Below, one piece after another: positions 33,086-42,233 of a stretch of 64,000 bases of DNA. The stretch's first letter is position 1; the number at the start of each line of letters is the position of its first letter. The notes under the pieces are model-generated. The model saw nothing but the letters and a program-made list of their open reading frames with translations, did not search any database and was not told the DNA's origin. The translations under genes and the position numbers were made by a program. Source of the DNA: Promicromonospora sp. Populi (GTDB lineage Bacteria; Actinomycetota; Actinomycetes; Actinomycetales; Cellulomonadaceae); contig NZ_CP163528.1 in assembly GCF_041081105.1 (NCBI RefSeq), positions 930,001 through 994,000 on the forward strand, in the 5' to 3' direction.

Positions 33086-35494
33086 TCACGCGCCGACGTA
33101 GTCCGCGAGGTGCTCCCCCGTCACCGTCGGCTGCCCCGCCCTTGCCTGCGCCACGAGATCGGCGGGTGTGCCCTCGAAGACCACGCGGCCGCCGTCGTGC
33201 CCCGCGCCAGGACCGAGGTCGATGATCCAGTCCGCGTGCGCCATGACCGCCTGGTGGTGCTCGATCACGATGACCGACTTGCCCGACTCGACGAGCCGGT
33301 CGAGCAGGCCGAGCAGGTTCGCGACGTCGGCCAGGTGCAGGCCGGTGGTGGGCTCGTCGAGCACGTAGACGCCACCCTCACGAGCCATCTCGACGGCGAG
33401 CTTGAGCCGCTGCCGCTCTCCCCCGGACAACGTGGTCAGCGGCTGACCGATGCCGAGGTAACCGAGGCCGACGTCGGTCAGGCGCTCCAGGATCTTGTGC
33501 GCGGCCGGAACGGGCGCGGGACCATCCTTGGCGAAGAATGCCGTGGCCTCGGCCACCGGCATCGCGAGCACCTCGCTGATGTCCTTGCCGGTCTCGCCGG
33601 CGCTGCCGGCCTGGCCGCCGCCGAGCGTGTAGACCAGGGCCGAGGCGTCGAACCGCTTGCCGCCGCAGTCCTCGCAGGTGGTGGCCACGGTGTCCATGAA
33701 GCCGAGCTCCGTGTAGATCACGCCTGCGCCCTTGCAGGTGGGGCAGGCGCCCTCGGAGTTCGCGCTGAACAGGGCCGGCTTGACGCCGTTGGCCTTGGCG
33801 AACGCCTTGCGGATCGGGTCCAGCAGGCCCGTGTAGGTCGCGGGGTTGGACCGGCGTGATCCCTTGATCGCACCCTGGTCGACGGTGACGACGCCGCCGT
33901 CGTCCGGGAGCGAGCGATGGATCAGCGAGCTCTTGCCGGACCCGGCCACGCCGGTCACTACGGTGAGCACACCGAGCGGCACGTCGACGTCGACGTCGCG
34001 CAGGTTGTGCGTGCTGGCCCCGCGGATCTCCAGCGCCCCGGACGCCGTACGCACCGAGTCCTTGAGCTTGGAGCGGTATCCGAGGTGCCGGCCGGTGAGG
34101 GTGTCGCTCTTGCGAAGCTCCTCGACCGTGCCCTCGAACTGGATGGTGCCGCCCGCCGACCCGGCGCCAGGCCCGAGGTCGACCACGTGGTCGGCGATCG
34201 CGATGGCCTCCGGCTTGTGCTCGACGACGAGCACGGTGTTGCCCTTGTCCCGCAGCTCGACCAGCAGGCGGTTCATGCGCTGGATGTCGTGCGGGTGCAG
34301 GCCGATGGTCGGCTCGTCGAAGACGTACGTGACGTCGGTCAGCGCCGAGCCGAGGTGCCGGATCAGCTTGGTGCGCTGCGCCTCTCCCCCGGACAGCGTG
34401 CCCGAGGGCCGGTCGAGCGAGAGATATCCGAGGCCGATCTCGTCGAACTTCTCCAGCTGCAGCTGCAGCCCCGCCAGGAGCGGGCCGGTGGCCGCGCCGT
34501 CGTCGGTGGTGGCGAGCTTGCGCACCCAGGCGGCCAGGTCGCTGATCTGCATGGCGCACGCGTCGGCGATGTTGATGCCGTCGATCTTCGACGAGCGCGC
34601 CGCCTCCGCCAGACGGGTCCCGTCACACTCCGGGCAGGTCACGAACGTGACCGCCTGCTCCACGAACGCCCGGACGTGGGGCTGGAGGGACTCGACGTCC
34701 TTGCTGAGCACCGACTTACGGATCTTCGAGACAAGGCCCTCATAGGTGATGTTGATGCCCTTGGCCTTGATCTTGGTGGGCTCCTTGTGCAGGAAGTCGT
34801 GCAGCTCGGTCTCGCTGTAGTCGCGGATCGGCTTGTTCGGGTCCAGGAAGCCCGACTCGGTGTAGCTGGCCACCATCCAGCCGTCGGCGTTGTAGCCGGG
34901 GATCTTGATCGCGCCGTCGGCCAGCGACAGCGAGTCGTCGAAGAACTTGGTCAGGTCCAGGTCGGAGACCTGGCCGCGGCCCTCGCACTTCGGGCACATG
35001 CCGCCGTGGTAGACCTGCTCGCGCACGATCGTCTTCTCGCCCGTGGACGAGGTCATGACCCCGCTCGCCTTGCGCGCCGGGACGTTGAACGAGAACGCGA
35101 TCGGCGGCCCGACCTGCGGCTGCCCCAGCCTGCTGAACAGGATGCGCAACAGCGCGTTCGTGTCCGTGACGGTGCCGAGCGTGGACCGCGGGTTGGCCCC
35201 CAGCCGCTCCTGGTCGACGACGATCGCCGTGGTCAGCCCGTCGAGCTGATCCACCTCCGGCCGGTCCAGGGACGGCATGAAACCCTGCACGAACGCGCTG
35301 TAGGTCTCGTTGATCATCCGCTGCGACTCCGCGGCGACGGTCGCGAACACCAGCGAGCTCTTGCCCGAACCGGAGACGCCCGTGAACACGGTCAGCCGGC
35401 GCTTCGGGATATCAAGGCTGATGTCCTTGAGGTTGTTCTCGCGAGCGCCCTGGACACGGATGAGGTCGTGGCCGTCGGCGGGGTGGATGTCCAT
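33086..35494 (-). CDS. UvrA-like excinuclease ABC paralogue (short form)
   Basis: This ABC-type DNA-binding ATPase of about 802 aa is shorter than true UvrA (about 940). It has two ATP sites: Walker A GVSGSGKSSLVF and GVAGSGKSSLIH, signatures TLSGGEAQRTKLI and TLSGGERQRLKLA, and Walker B FDEPTIGLHP and LDEPTTGLH. Zinc modules show CPKCEGRGQ, CPECDGTR and CPTCKGAG. Such UvrA2-like proteins are linked to drug tolerance or damage repair, but the canonical uvrA is usually elsewhere. ATG 35494 has TAGTGT 7 nt upstream. Confidence 0.93.
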   Translation of the reverse strand: MDIHPADGHDLIRVQGARENNLKDISLDIPKRRLTVFTGVSGSGKSSLVFATVAAESQRMINETYSAFVQGFMPSLDRPEVDQLDGLTTAIVVDQERLGANPRSTLGTVTDTNALLRILFSRLGQPQVGPPIAFSFNVPARKASGVMTSSTGEKTIVREQVYHGGMCPKCEGRGQVSDLDLTKFFDDSLSLADGAIKIPGYNADGWMVASYTESGFLDPNKPIRDYSETELHDFLHKEPTKIKAKGINITYEGLVSKIRKSVLSKDVESLQPHVRAFVEQAVTFVTCPECDGTRLAEAARSSKIDGINIADACAMQISDLAAWVRKLATTDDGAATGPLLAGLQLQLEKFDEIGLGYLSLDRPSGTLSGGEAQRTKLIRHLGSALTDVTYVFDEPTIGLHPHDIQRMNRLLVELRDKGNTVLVVEHKPEAIAIADHVVDLGPGAGSAGGTIQFEGTVEELRKSDTLTGRHLGYRSKLKDSVRTASGALEIRGASTHNLRDVDVDVPLGVLTVVTGVAGSGKSSLIHRSLPDDGGVVTVDQGAIKGSRRSNPATYTGLLDPIRKAFAKANGVKPALFSANSEGACPTCKGAGVIYTELGFMDTVATTCEDCGGKRFDASALVYTLGGGQAGSAGETGKDISEVLAMPVAEATAFFAKDGPAPVPAAHKILERLTDVGLGYLGIGQPLTTLSGGERQRLKLAVEMAREGGVYVLDEPTTGLHLADVANLLGLLDRLVESGKSVIVIEHHQAVMAHADWIIDLGPGAGHDGGRVVFEGTPADLVAQARAGQPTVTGEHLADYVGA

Positions 35495-35501
35495 GACAGC
35501 C

Positions 35502-35507
35502 ACACTA
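35502..35507 (-). promoter_or_regulatory. -10 element of leaderless promoter (TAGTGT)
   Basis: TAGTGT on the minus strand, 7 nt before ATG 35494. Confidence 0.45.
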
Positions 35508-35595
35508 GGCGGCCACCGGCGAGCGCCGCTTCTCGATATCTGATCGGTTGCGGGTGATCTGAGTTGTGGGTGTTCTGTCCGGTTGTCGGTGCCCC

Positions 35596-35601
35596 TAGAG
35601 T
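35596..35601 (+). promoter_or_regulatory. -10 element of leaderless promoter (TAGAGT)
   Basis: TAGAGT lies 6 nt before the GTG at 35608, with no ribosome binding site between. Confidence 0.45.
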
Positions 35602-35607
35602 TGCGCC

Positions 35608-36557
35608 GTGAATGATGCGAGCAGCATTGCGTTCGTTGTGGTCGACGTCTTCGCGGAGCGGCCTCTGGCGGGTAACCCGGTTGCCGTGGTGCCGGATGCC
35701 GACACTCTTCCGGTGGCGACGATGCGGGCGATCGCGCGGGAGTTCAACCAGTCGGAGACGACGTTTGTGCTTGCGCCGTTGGACGATCGGGCGGACTTCC
35801 GGTTCCGGTCGTTCACGCCTTCCGGCGAGGAGGTCGGCGGGGCCGGGCACAACATCGTGGGTGCGTGGATCTGGCTGGCGGGGGCTGGTCGGCTGCCGGC
35901 GGGGCGTAAGGACTTCGTCCAGGAGATCGGTGACGATCTGCTCCGGGTGCGTGTCATTCCGGGGGCTGACGGCGCGGCAGGGGCCGACGACGGGGTCTCG
36001 GTGACGATGACGCAGCTGGCGCCGGTCGCGGGCGAGGTGCTGCGCGCCGGTGGCCGGGGTGGGCTGGCGGGTGCGCTCGGGATCAAGGCGGCGGACCTGG
36101 CCGGGAGCTCTCCGCGGGTGATCTCGACGGGTGCCGGTCATCTGCTGACCGAGGTGCGTTCGCGGGAGGTCGTGGACCGGGTGGTGCCCGAGCCCCGGCG
36201 TCTGGCTGACGCGCTGCGGGCCGTGGGCGCGGAGGGGTGCTACGTGTATGCGCTGGAGGGCTCCGGGTCGGAAGGTTCCGCGTCGGGGCCGGCGTGGCGC
36301 CGTATGCGCGCTTCTTCAACCCGATCATGGGTATCCCGGAGGATCCGGCGACGGGCACCGCGGCGGGGCCGCTGGCCGCGCGGCTGGTCGAGGACGGCGT
36401 CCTTGGCGAGGGTGTGGCGGTGGAGATCGAGCAGGGCACGGCACTGGGTCGGCGGAGTCTGATCCGGGTGCGCGCGCTGGCGGACGGCGTGGAGCTGACC
36501 GGCAGCGGCGTCGTCTCGGCAGAGGGTGTGCTGTACCTGCGGGCGGACCAGGTATAG
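35608..36557 (+). CDS. PhzF family isomerase/epimerase-like protein, apparent frameshift near 36290
   Basis: This PhzF-like protein of about 315 aa shows VVDVFAERPLAGNPVAVVPD, the catalytic-Glu region EFNQSETTFVL and FTPSGEEVGGAGHNIVGAWI in the first frame. The C-terminal block YARFFNPIMGIPEDPATGTA and AGPLAARLVEDG is in the -1 frame. One base is therefore missing between about 36265 and 36305 (gcgtcggggccggcgtggcg). Without the shift the first frame ends at 36462 with an unrelated Arg-rich tail. The reaction is unknown. GTG 35608 is supported by a -10 element. Confidence 0.85.
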
Positions 36558-36588
36558 CCCGCCACGCAGGAGAGTCCGAGAGCTGCTT

Positions 36589-36636
36589 GATTCAGGACTG
36601 ATTTCGTTCAGGACTGATTTCGTTCAGGACTGAGTT
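36589..36636. repeat. 16-bp tandem repeat downstream of VOC gene
   Basis: Three units of ttcaggactgatttcg (the last diverged) lie just after the VOC gene stop. The words agagctgcttgat occur on both sides, one copy being the gene's own last codons, so the 3' end seems to have been duplicated. Confidence 0.75.
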
Positions 36637-36639
36637 GGT

Positions 36640-37059
36640 TCAGAGCTGCTTGATGCGCACGGTGTTGCCCGCGGGATCGCGGAAGGCGCAGTCGCGGAAG
36701 CCGTACGGCTGGTCGATCGGCTCCTGCATGACCTCGGCGCCGGTGGCCTGCACCCGGTCGAACGTGCCGTCCAGGTCCTTGCTGCCCAGGATGACGGCGG
36801 CGTAGGTGCCCTTGGCCATCATCTCGGCGATGGTCTGGCGCTCGGTGTCGGTCACGCCGGGGTCGGCGGCGGGCGGCGTCAGCACGATGGACGTGCCGGA
36901 CTGGCCTTCGGGGCCCACGGTGATCCATCGCATGGTGCCCTGGCCGACGTCGAGGAGGACCTCGAAGCCGAGGGCGTCCCGGTAGAAGGCCAGCGAGGCC
37001 TCGGGGTCGGTGTGCGGGAGGAACGTCTGCTGGATGGTGATGCTGGTGTCTGCGCTCAT
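36640..37059 (-). CDS. VOC family (glyoxalase-like) protein
   Basis: This 139-aa protein of the vicinal oxygen chelate superfamily has IQQTFLPHTDPEASLAFYRD, FEVLLDVGQGTMRWITVG and EPYGF-like DQPYGFRDCAFRDPAGNTVR. A role in detoxification or antibiotic binding is possible but unproven. ATG 37059 has TAGCGT 7 nt upstream. The AraC-type gene 62 bp upstream is probably its regulator, a frequent pairing in actinobacteria. Confidence 0.9.
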   Translation of the reverse strand: MSADTSITIQQTFLPHTDPEASLAFYRDALGFEVLLDVGQGTMRWITVGPEGQSGTSIVLTPPAADPGVTDTERQTIAEMMAKGTYAAVILGSKDLDGTFDRVQATGAEVMQEPIDQPYGFRDCAFRDPAGNTVRIKQL

Positions 37060-37066
37060 GACAGTC

Positions 37067-37072
37067 ACGCTA
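37067..37072 (-). promoter_or_regulatory. -10 element of leaderless promoter (TAGCGT)
   Basis: TAGCGT on the minus strand, 7 nt before ATG 37059. Confidence 0.45.
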
Positions 37073-37121
37073 GATCCCGGTTCGGGGTGTTCGCTTCTCG
37101 ATTCCTGATCAGGTTCTCGTA

Positions 37122-37568
37122 TCAGGTTCTCGTGGGCCGGGTTCGCACCGGCCTGGTCACCTGCTTGGCGATGCACGCCGGGATACCTGTGGTGTCGACC
37201 GACTGGCCCGCCAGCGTCGGGTCGCTCCGGTAGACGCTCGGCGGCACCCCGACCAGCTCGGTGAACCGGGTGCTGAACGTGCCCAACGACGAGCAGCCGA
37301 CGGCGAAGCAGACTTCGGTGACGCTCAGGTCGCCGCGGCGCAGCAGCATCATCGCGCGTTCGATGCGCCGCGTCATGAGGTAGCTGTACGGGGACTCCCC
37401 GTAGGCGGCCTTGAACTGGCGTGACAGGTGCCCGGCCGACATGTGCACCCCGGCCGCGAGCGCCTCGACGTCCAGGGGCTGGGTGTAGTCGCGGTCGATG
37501 CGGTCGCGTACGCGGCGCAGCAGGGCGAGGTCGCGCAGTCGTTCTGCGTCGGCGGGTCTGCTGTTCAC
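37122..37568 (-). CDS. AraC-family transcriptional regulator
   Basis: This protein of about 148 aa consists almost only of the AraC double helix-turn-helix domain: PLDVEALAAGVHMSAGHLSR, FKAAYGESPYSYLMTRRIER and LSVTEVCFAVGCSSLGTFST. There is no large effector domain, so it may act constitutively or via a short tail (about 30 residues). GTG 37568 is chosen because residues upstream are not conserved-looking; CACGAT 7 nt upstream could be a weak -10. It lies upstream of the VOC gene on the same strand. Confidence 0.88.
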   Translation of the reverse strand: MNSRPADAERLRDLALLRRVRDRIDRDYTQPLDVEALAAGVHMSAGHLSRQFKAAYGESPYSYLMTRRIERAMMLLRRGDLSVTEVCFAVGCSSLGTFSTRFTELVGVPPSVYRSDPTLAGQSVDTTGIPACIAKQVTRPVRTRPTRT

Positions 37569-37801
37569 GTGCTTGATCGTGCCATGTCTGTCGGGTCGGT
37601 GCCTCGAGTGAACCAGGGCTACCGGAGTGGGAACAAAACGGACCGTTTGTGGCGTTGTAAGGCTCGTAACGAGCAACTGTTCGATGTCTGCGCCCTAGGG
37701 CCTCCCGACACCCGGTTCAGCGCCTTTTCAGGGTGCTCCCGGCGATCCTGGATCGGCTCGCGCGATGCTGCTCACCCGGCCCCCTACCAATGGAGGACCA
37801 C

Positions 37802-38527
37802 GTGACAACACCCGCCCAACTCTCTCGACCGCGCCCGGTCCCCGACTCCCCCGGTTTCCTCGCTGATGCGTCTGATAGGTCGCGCGATGGAGTGCCCGAT
37901 CCGCTGATGATCGTCGTGGGTGGTGTGCCGGGCGCCGGCAAGAGCACCCTCCTGGCTCGGATCGCCGACGACGTCCCCCGCAGCGTCGTGCTGGATCCCG
38001 ACCGTTACCGGCGCGCGATCGCCAGGCGGCTGCCCTCCTGGGCGCCGTACGGCACCTATCGCTGGGCGGGGCACACGCTGCACGCGGTGATGACGGTGGC
38101 GCGGGTCGTGCGCGGTCCGCGTTCGACCGCCCCGCTGCTGGTGCACGACACCGCCACCCGCGGCCGCCGTCGGCTGGCCCTGGGTCTGCTGGCGCGGCTG
38201 CGTGGCTGGGATCCCGTGCTGGTGGCGGTCGACGTGTCGCTGGCGGACGCGCTGGATGGTCAGCTGGACCGGTGCCGCGTGGTGCGGCCGCACGAGTTCG
38301 TGCGGCACTGGGAGCGGTGGACGGCGCAGCGGTCGGTGTTCGCGGCGGCCGGCGGCGGTCCCCTGGGTCCGTGGTCGCACGTGTACCTGCTGGCACGTCC
38401 CGATGCGCTGCGCCGGGTTCGCGAGCTGGCCCGGCAGCGCTTGGTCGTCCTGGCGGAAATGCCCGAGACAGGTCTTGAGACAGGTTTTGGCGGGTCCCGG
38501 GACGTGGCCAGGCCCTGCGCCGCCTAG
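37802..38527 (+). CDS. P-loop kinase/ATPase (zeta-toxin-like fold)
   Basis: This 241-aa cytoplasmic protein has Walker A GGVPGAGKSTLLARIADD at residues about 40-57 and a following LDPDRYRR. A lid-like region (TAPLLVHDTATRGRRRLALG) and VVRPHEFVRHWERW follow. It resembles P-loop small-molecule kinases annotated as zeta-toxin or AAA ATPase; no antitoxin gene is visible beside it. GTG 37802 has ggagga 4 nt upstream. The substrate is unknown. Confidence 0.8.
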   Translation: MTTPAQLSRPRPVPDSPGFLADASDRSRDGVPDPLMIVVGGVPGAGKSTLLARIADDVPRSVVLDPDRYRRAIARRLPSWAPYGTYRWAGHTLHAVMTVARVVRGPRSTAPLLVHDTATRGRRRLALGLLARLRGWDPVLVAVDVSLADALDGQLDRCRVVRPHEFVRHWERWTAQRSVFAAAGGGPLGPWSHVYLLARPDALRRVRELARQRLVVLAEMPETGLETGFGGSRDVARPCAA

Positions 38528-38539
38528 GGGTGTCGCCGC

Positions 38540-39124
38540 CTACGCGTGCTGATCGGGGAGCCCGCCTGCCAGCGCCTCCCGGAGAGGTTCCGGCAGGTCG
38601 GGCGGCACGTCCGGCGGGACGGCCAGGGCGTGCAGGGCCCGGCTGTAGTAGTTGCGGGCCGCGGCCGCCAGGACGACGTCGACGATCTGCCGGTCGGTGA
38701 GCCCGAGCTCGCGCAGCCGCAGCGTGTCCGCCTCGGTCATCGCCGCGGAGTCCCCGCTGACCCGCTCGGCGACCTCCATCGCCGCGACCTCAAGCTGAGT
38801 GAGACCAGCGGTGCGGAAGTCCCGGGCGATCAGCTCGAGCTGGGCGTCGTCGAACAGGGTGCGCGACTTGCGCCCGTGCGCCAGGCGGCACGCCTGGGAC
38901 CCGATCGCCCCGGCGGCCGCGAGGGTCACCAGCTCGTAGAGCCGCAGGCCGATGCTCGGGACGACGGCGCCCACCAGTGCCTCGAACGCGCGCTGCGCCT
39001 CGGGGTTGGTCGCCATCACCCGGGTGTGGCTGGGCACGTAGCCGAGCGTGTCGAGGTCGCCCGCGTACAGCTGCGCCCAGGTCCCGTCGGCGTCCGGCGG
39101 CTCGGGTGTCCGGATGATCGTCAT
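38540..39124 (-). CDS. Carboxymuconolactone decarboxylase-family protein
   Basis: The 194-aa protein has the all-helical AhpD/CMD fold: RLYELVTLAAAGAIGSQACRLAHG in the position of the Cys-x-x-Cys-x-x-x-His motif. Only the second Cys is present (SQAC), so a classical disulfide peroxidase cycle is doubtful. The rest (DFRTAGLTQLEVAAMEVAER, LTDRQIVDVVLAAAARNYYS) is typical. ATG 39124 is preceded by GACCCT 6 nt upstream. Function is unknown. Confidence 0.85.
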   Translation of the reverse strand: MTIIRTPEPPDADGTWAQLYAGDLDTLGYVPSHTRVMATNPEAQRAFEALVGAVVPSIGLRLYELVTLAAAGAIGSQACRLAHGRKSRTLFDDAQLELIARDFRTAGLTQLEVAAMEVAERVSGDSAAMTEADTLRLRELGLTDRQIVDVVLAAAARNYYSRALHALAVPPDVPPDLPEPLREALAGGLPDQHA

Positions 39125-39227
39125 TCCCGCAGGGTCCCACCGCCGCGGCCGCACGGCTGCCTGACGACGGGCGACATCGCGGGTGACGTTCCGGTTGCCG
39201 TACTGGACGGCGCGCCGGCCCAGCGCG

Positions 39228-40250
39228 TCACCGCCAGCCGAGTCCTGGCGCGACGTGCTTGATGATGTTCTCGATGACGTGCGCGTTGTAGTCGACGCCG
39301 AGCTGGTTGGGCACCGTCAGCAGCAGCGTGTCGGCCGCCGCGACCGCCTCGTCCTCGCGCAGGTCCTCGATCAGCGCATCGGGCTCGCCCGCGTACGTCT
39401 TGCCGAACCGGGCGGGACCGGTGTCGAGGTGACCCACCTGGTCCTCGCTGTAGACCTCCATGCCGAAGTACTGCCGGTCGCGCTGGTCGGTGATCGGGAA
39501 GATGCTGCGGCTGACGGAGACCCGCGGCTCGTGCTCGTGGCCCGCCTGCGCCCACGCGTCCCGGAACCGCTGGATCTGCTCGGCCTGCAACCGGTGGAAC
39601 GGCACCCCGGTGTCCTCCGTCAGCAGCGTGGACGACATCAGGTTCATCCCCTGCGCCGCCGTCCACTCCGCCGTCGCACGGGAGCCTGCACCCCACCAGA
39701 TACGCCGGCGCAGCCCCTCGGAGTACGGCTCGACCCGCAGCAGGCCCGGCGGGTTGGGGAACATCGGGTGCGGGCTCGGCTCGGCGAACCCCTCGCCGTC
39801 GAGCACCTCCAGGAACCGGGCGGTGTGCTCCCGGGCCAGGTCGGCCGCGCCGCCGTCGTCGGGCGCTGGCTCGTACCCGAAGTGCCGGTACCCCTCGACA
39901 ACCTGCTCGGGTGACCCACGGCTGATACCGAGCTGCAGCCGGCCGCCCGAGATCAGGTCCGCGGCACCGGCGTCCTCCGCCATGTACAGCGGGTTCTCGT
40001 AACGCATGTCGACCACGCCCGTGCCGATCTCGATGCGGCTCGTCCGCGCCCCGATGGCCGCGAGCAGCGGGAACGGCGACGCGAGCTGGCGCGCGAAGTG
40101 GTGCACCCGGAAGTACGCGCCGTCGGCGCCCAGCTCCTCGGCGGCCACGGCCAGGTCGATCGACTGCAGCAGCGCGTCCGACGCCGAGCGGGTGCCCGAC
40201 TGCGGATGCGGCGTCCAGTGACCGAAGGACAGGAACCCGATGTTCTTCAC
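39228..40250 (-). CDS. LLM-class flavin-dependent oxidoreductase
   Basis: This 340-aa luciferase-like monooxygenase family TIM-barrel uses FMN or F420. It shows NIGFLSFGHW, LGADGAYFRVHHFARQLASP, RIEIGTGVVDMRYENPLYMA and the phosphate/flavin region LQLGISRGSPEQVVEGYRHF. GTG 40250 has gagg about 6 nt upstream. It lies next to the CMD-family gene on the same strand, so the two may work together in oxidative metabolism; the substrate is not predictable. Confidence 0.9.
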   Translation of the reverse strand: MKNIGFLSFGHWTPHPQSGTRSASDALLQSIDLAVAAEELGADGAYFRVHHFARQLASPFPLLAAIGARTSRIEIGTGVVDMRYENPLYMAEDAGAADLISGGRLQLGISRGSPEQVVEGYRHFGYEPAPDDGGAADLAREHTARFLEVLDGEGFAEPSPHPMFPNPPGLLRVEPYSEGLRRRIWWGAGSRATAEWTAAQGMNLMSSTLLTEDTGVPFHRLQAEQIQRFRDAWAQAGHEHEPRVSVSRSIFPITDQRDRQYFGMEVYSEDQVGHLDTGPARFGKTYAGEPDALIEDLREDEAVAAADTLLLTVPNQLGVDYNAHVIENIIKHVAPGLGWR

Positions 40251-40361
40251 GCTGGCCTCAACTCCCCCGGGACCCGTGCCCCGTCCCGAGACGCAGTAAC
40301 GTTCCCGAACTGTTATCGGCAAGGGGGCATCGTTTCCCGCTCCCCAAGCGTCTCAATCAGT

Positions 40362-40595
40362 GTGAGCAACAGTGCCAGCAAGAAGCGCGCAAGCAGCCGC
40401 GTGAACACCAGCATCAACACCAACGACACCATTCTCGATCGCACCGGCGCCCGGCGCCTGGGCTACACCCAGCCCGAGCCCGTCCGCTGGTGGATCCCCC
40501 TGGTCGCCTCCACCGGCGCGCTCCTCGTCCTCGTGCTCGGCGCCGCCGCGATGGTCAGCGGCATCGTCAACACGACGATCAGCAGCATCGGCTGA
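40362..40595 (+). CDS. Small single-pass membrane protein
   Basis: This hypothetical protein of about 77 aa has a Ser/Lys/Asn-rich N-terminus and one transmembrane helix near the C-terminus (WWIPLVASTGALLVLVLGAA). No family was recognised. The start is uncertain: GTG 40362 or GTG 40401, and neither has a good ribosome binding site. A strong convergent terminator follows, which supports real transcription. Confidence 0.5.
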   Translation: MSNSASKKRASSRVNTSINTNDTILDRTGARRLGYTQPEPVRWWIPLVASTGALLVLVLGAAAMVSGIVNTTISSIG

Positions 40596-40632
40596 CCGTC
40601 CGGCTGATCCAGCCGAACGGCCCCCGAGCCAC

Positions 40633-40679
40633 ACAGCAGTGTGCCCCGATGCGGTCTCCGCACCGGGGCACACTGCTGT
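40633..40679. terminator. Bidirectional terminator before malic enzyme
   Basis: A 16-bp perfect stem (acagcagtgtgccccg) encloses a second 5-bp stem with a 3-nt loop. It lies between the convergent small-protein and malic-enzyme genes. Confidence 0.85.
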
Positions 40680-40702
40680 CAGGACTGCTGTCAGGGCGAG
40701 CC

Positions 40703-42079
40703 CTACGCCTGCCTGCGCACCGCGTCCGCCACGGCCTCGGCGACCCTGTGGTCGAACACCCCCGGGATGATGTACGCGCTGTTCAGCTCGTCCGGCCCGA
40801 CGACGTCCGCGATCGCCACCGCCGAGACCCGCAGCAGCTCCGTCGTGATGTCCTTGGCGCCCGTGTCGAGCAGGCCACGGAACAGCCCCGGGAACGCCAG
40901 CACGTTGTTGATCTGGTTCGGGTAGTCGCTGCGCCCCGTGGCCACCACGGCCGCCGTCTCGGACGCCTCGATCGGGTCCACCTCCGGCGTCGGGTTGGCC
41001 AGGGCAAACACGATCGCGCCGTCGGCCATCTGCGCCACGTCCGCACCCGACAGGATGCCCGCGGCCGAGACCCCGATGAACACGTCGGCTCCCTTCAGGC
41101 CCTCCTGCAGCGTGCCGGCGAACCCACCGGTGTTCGTGTTCTCCACGATCCAGCGCCGGTGCGGGTCGTCGGTCACCACCCCGGGGTGCAGCGCACCGCC
41201 GCGCCCGAACGCCACGATGTGTCGTGCACCCTGCGCCTTGAGCAGCCGGATGATCGCGTTGCCCGCCGCACCCACACCGGACACGACGATCCGCACGTCC
41301 TCGAGCTTCTTGTCGACCACCTTCAGCGAGTTGATCATGGCCGCCAGCACCACGATCGCCGTGCCGTGCTGGTCGTCGTGGAAGACCGGGATATCGAGCT
41401 CCTCGCGCAGCCGCGCCTCGATCTCGAAACAGCGCGGAGCCGCGATGTCCTCCAGGTTCACGCCCCCGTACACAGGCGCGATCGCCTTGACGATCCGCAC
41501 GATCTCATCCGTGTCCGTCGTGTCGAGGCACACCGGCCAGGCATCCACCCCGCCGAACTCCTTGAACAGCGCCGCCTTGCCCTCCATCACCGGCAACGCC
41601 GCGGCCGGACCGATGTCACCCAGACCGAGCACCGCGGTGCCGTCCGTGACCACCGCCACCGTGTTGCGCTTGATCGTCAGCCGGCGGGCGTCCTCCGGGT
41701 TCTCCGCGATCGCCAGGCACACCCGGGCCACACCCGGCGTGTACGCGCGCGACAGGTCACGACGCGTCTTGAGCGGCACCTTGTTCGTCACCTCGATCTT
41801 GCCGCCCAGGTGCATCAGGAACGTCGAGTCGCTCGACTTGAGCACCTCCGCACCCTCGATCGCGTTCACCGCCGCCACGACCCGCTCACCGTGCTCCGCG
41901 TCGATCGTGTCGCACGTGACGTCCACGACCAGGCCGTGCGACGTCGAGTGCGCGATGTCGACCCCCATGACCGCGGCACCGGCGTCAGCTACCGCGGCTA
42001 CCACCGTGCTCGTGGCCCGCTGCGACGCGGCCACCTCCACACGCAGGGTGATGGTGTAGCTCGGGCTGGGCAGCGACAT
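40703..42079 (-). CDS. NAD-dependent malic enzyme with N-terminal ACT domain
   Basis: This 458-aa cytosolic enzyme decarboxylates malate to pyruvate. An ACT-like regulatory domain (SYTITLRVEVAASQRATSTV) precedes the malic enzyme core: SRAYTPGVARVCLAIAEN, VVTDGTAVLGLGDIGPAAAL, PVMEGKAALFKEFGGVDAWP, FHDDQHGTAIVVLAAMIN and the NAD motif SGVGAAGNAIIRLL. ATG 42079 has ggag about 8 nt upstream. It is a single gene ending at a strong terminator. Confidence 0.95.
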   Translation of the reverse strand: MSLPSPSYTITLRVEVAASQRATSTVVAAVADAGAAVMGVDIAHSTSHGLVVDVTCDTIDAEHGERVVAAVNAIEGAEVLKSSDSTFLMHLGGKIEVTNKVPLKTRRDLSRAYTPGVARVCLAIAENPEDARRLTIKRNTVAVVTDGTAVLGLGDIGPAAALPVMEGKAALFKEFGGVDAWPVCLDTTDTDEIVRIVKAIAPVYGGVNLEDIAAPRCFEIEARLREELDIPVFHDDQHGTAIVVLAAMINSLKVVDKKLEDVRIVVSGVGAAGNAIIRLLKAQGARHIVAFGRGGALHPGVVTDDPHRRWIVENTNTGGFAGTLQEGLKGADVFIGVSAAGILSGADVAQMADGAIVFALANPTPEVDPIEASETAAVVATGRSDYPNQINNVLAFPGLFRGLLDTGAKDITTELLRVSAVAIADVVGPDELNSAYIIPGVFDHRVAEAVADAVRRQA

Positions 42080-42233
42080 CGTAGTTCTCCTATGGGTTCC
42101 CGGTCCGTCCCGGGCCGGTCTGCAGCGCACGGGCGTCCGCGCACGAGGAGATTCCTACTCCCGTGACGTGACCTGCGCCACAGGGGCCCGCCATACGGAC
42201 AGCGCGACCCGCACCCGCGCCGAAGATGGTGCC

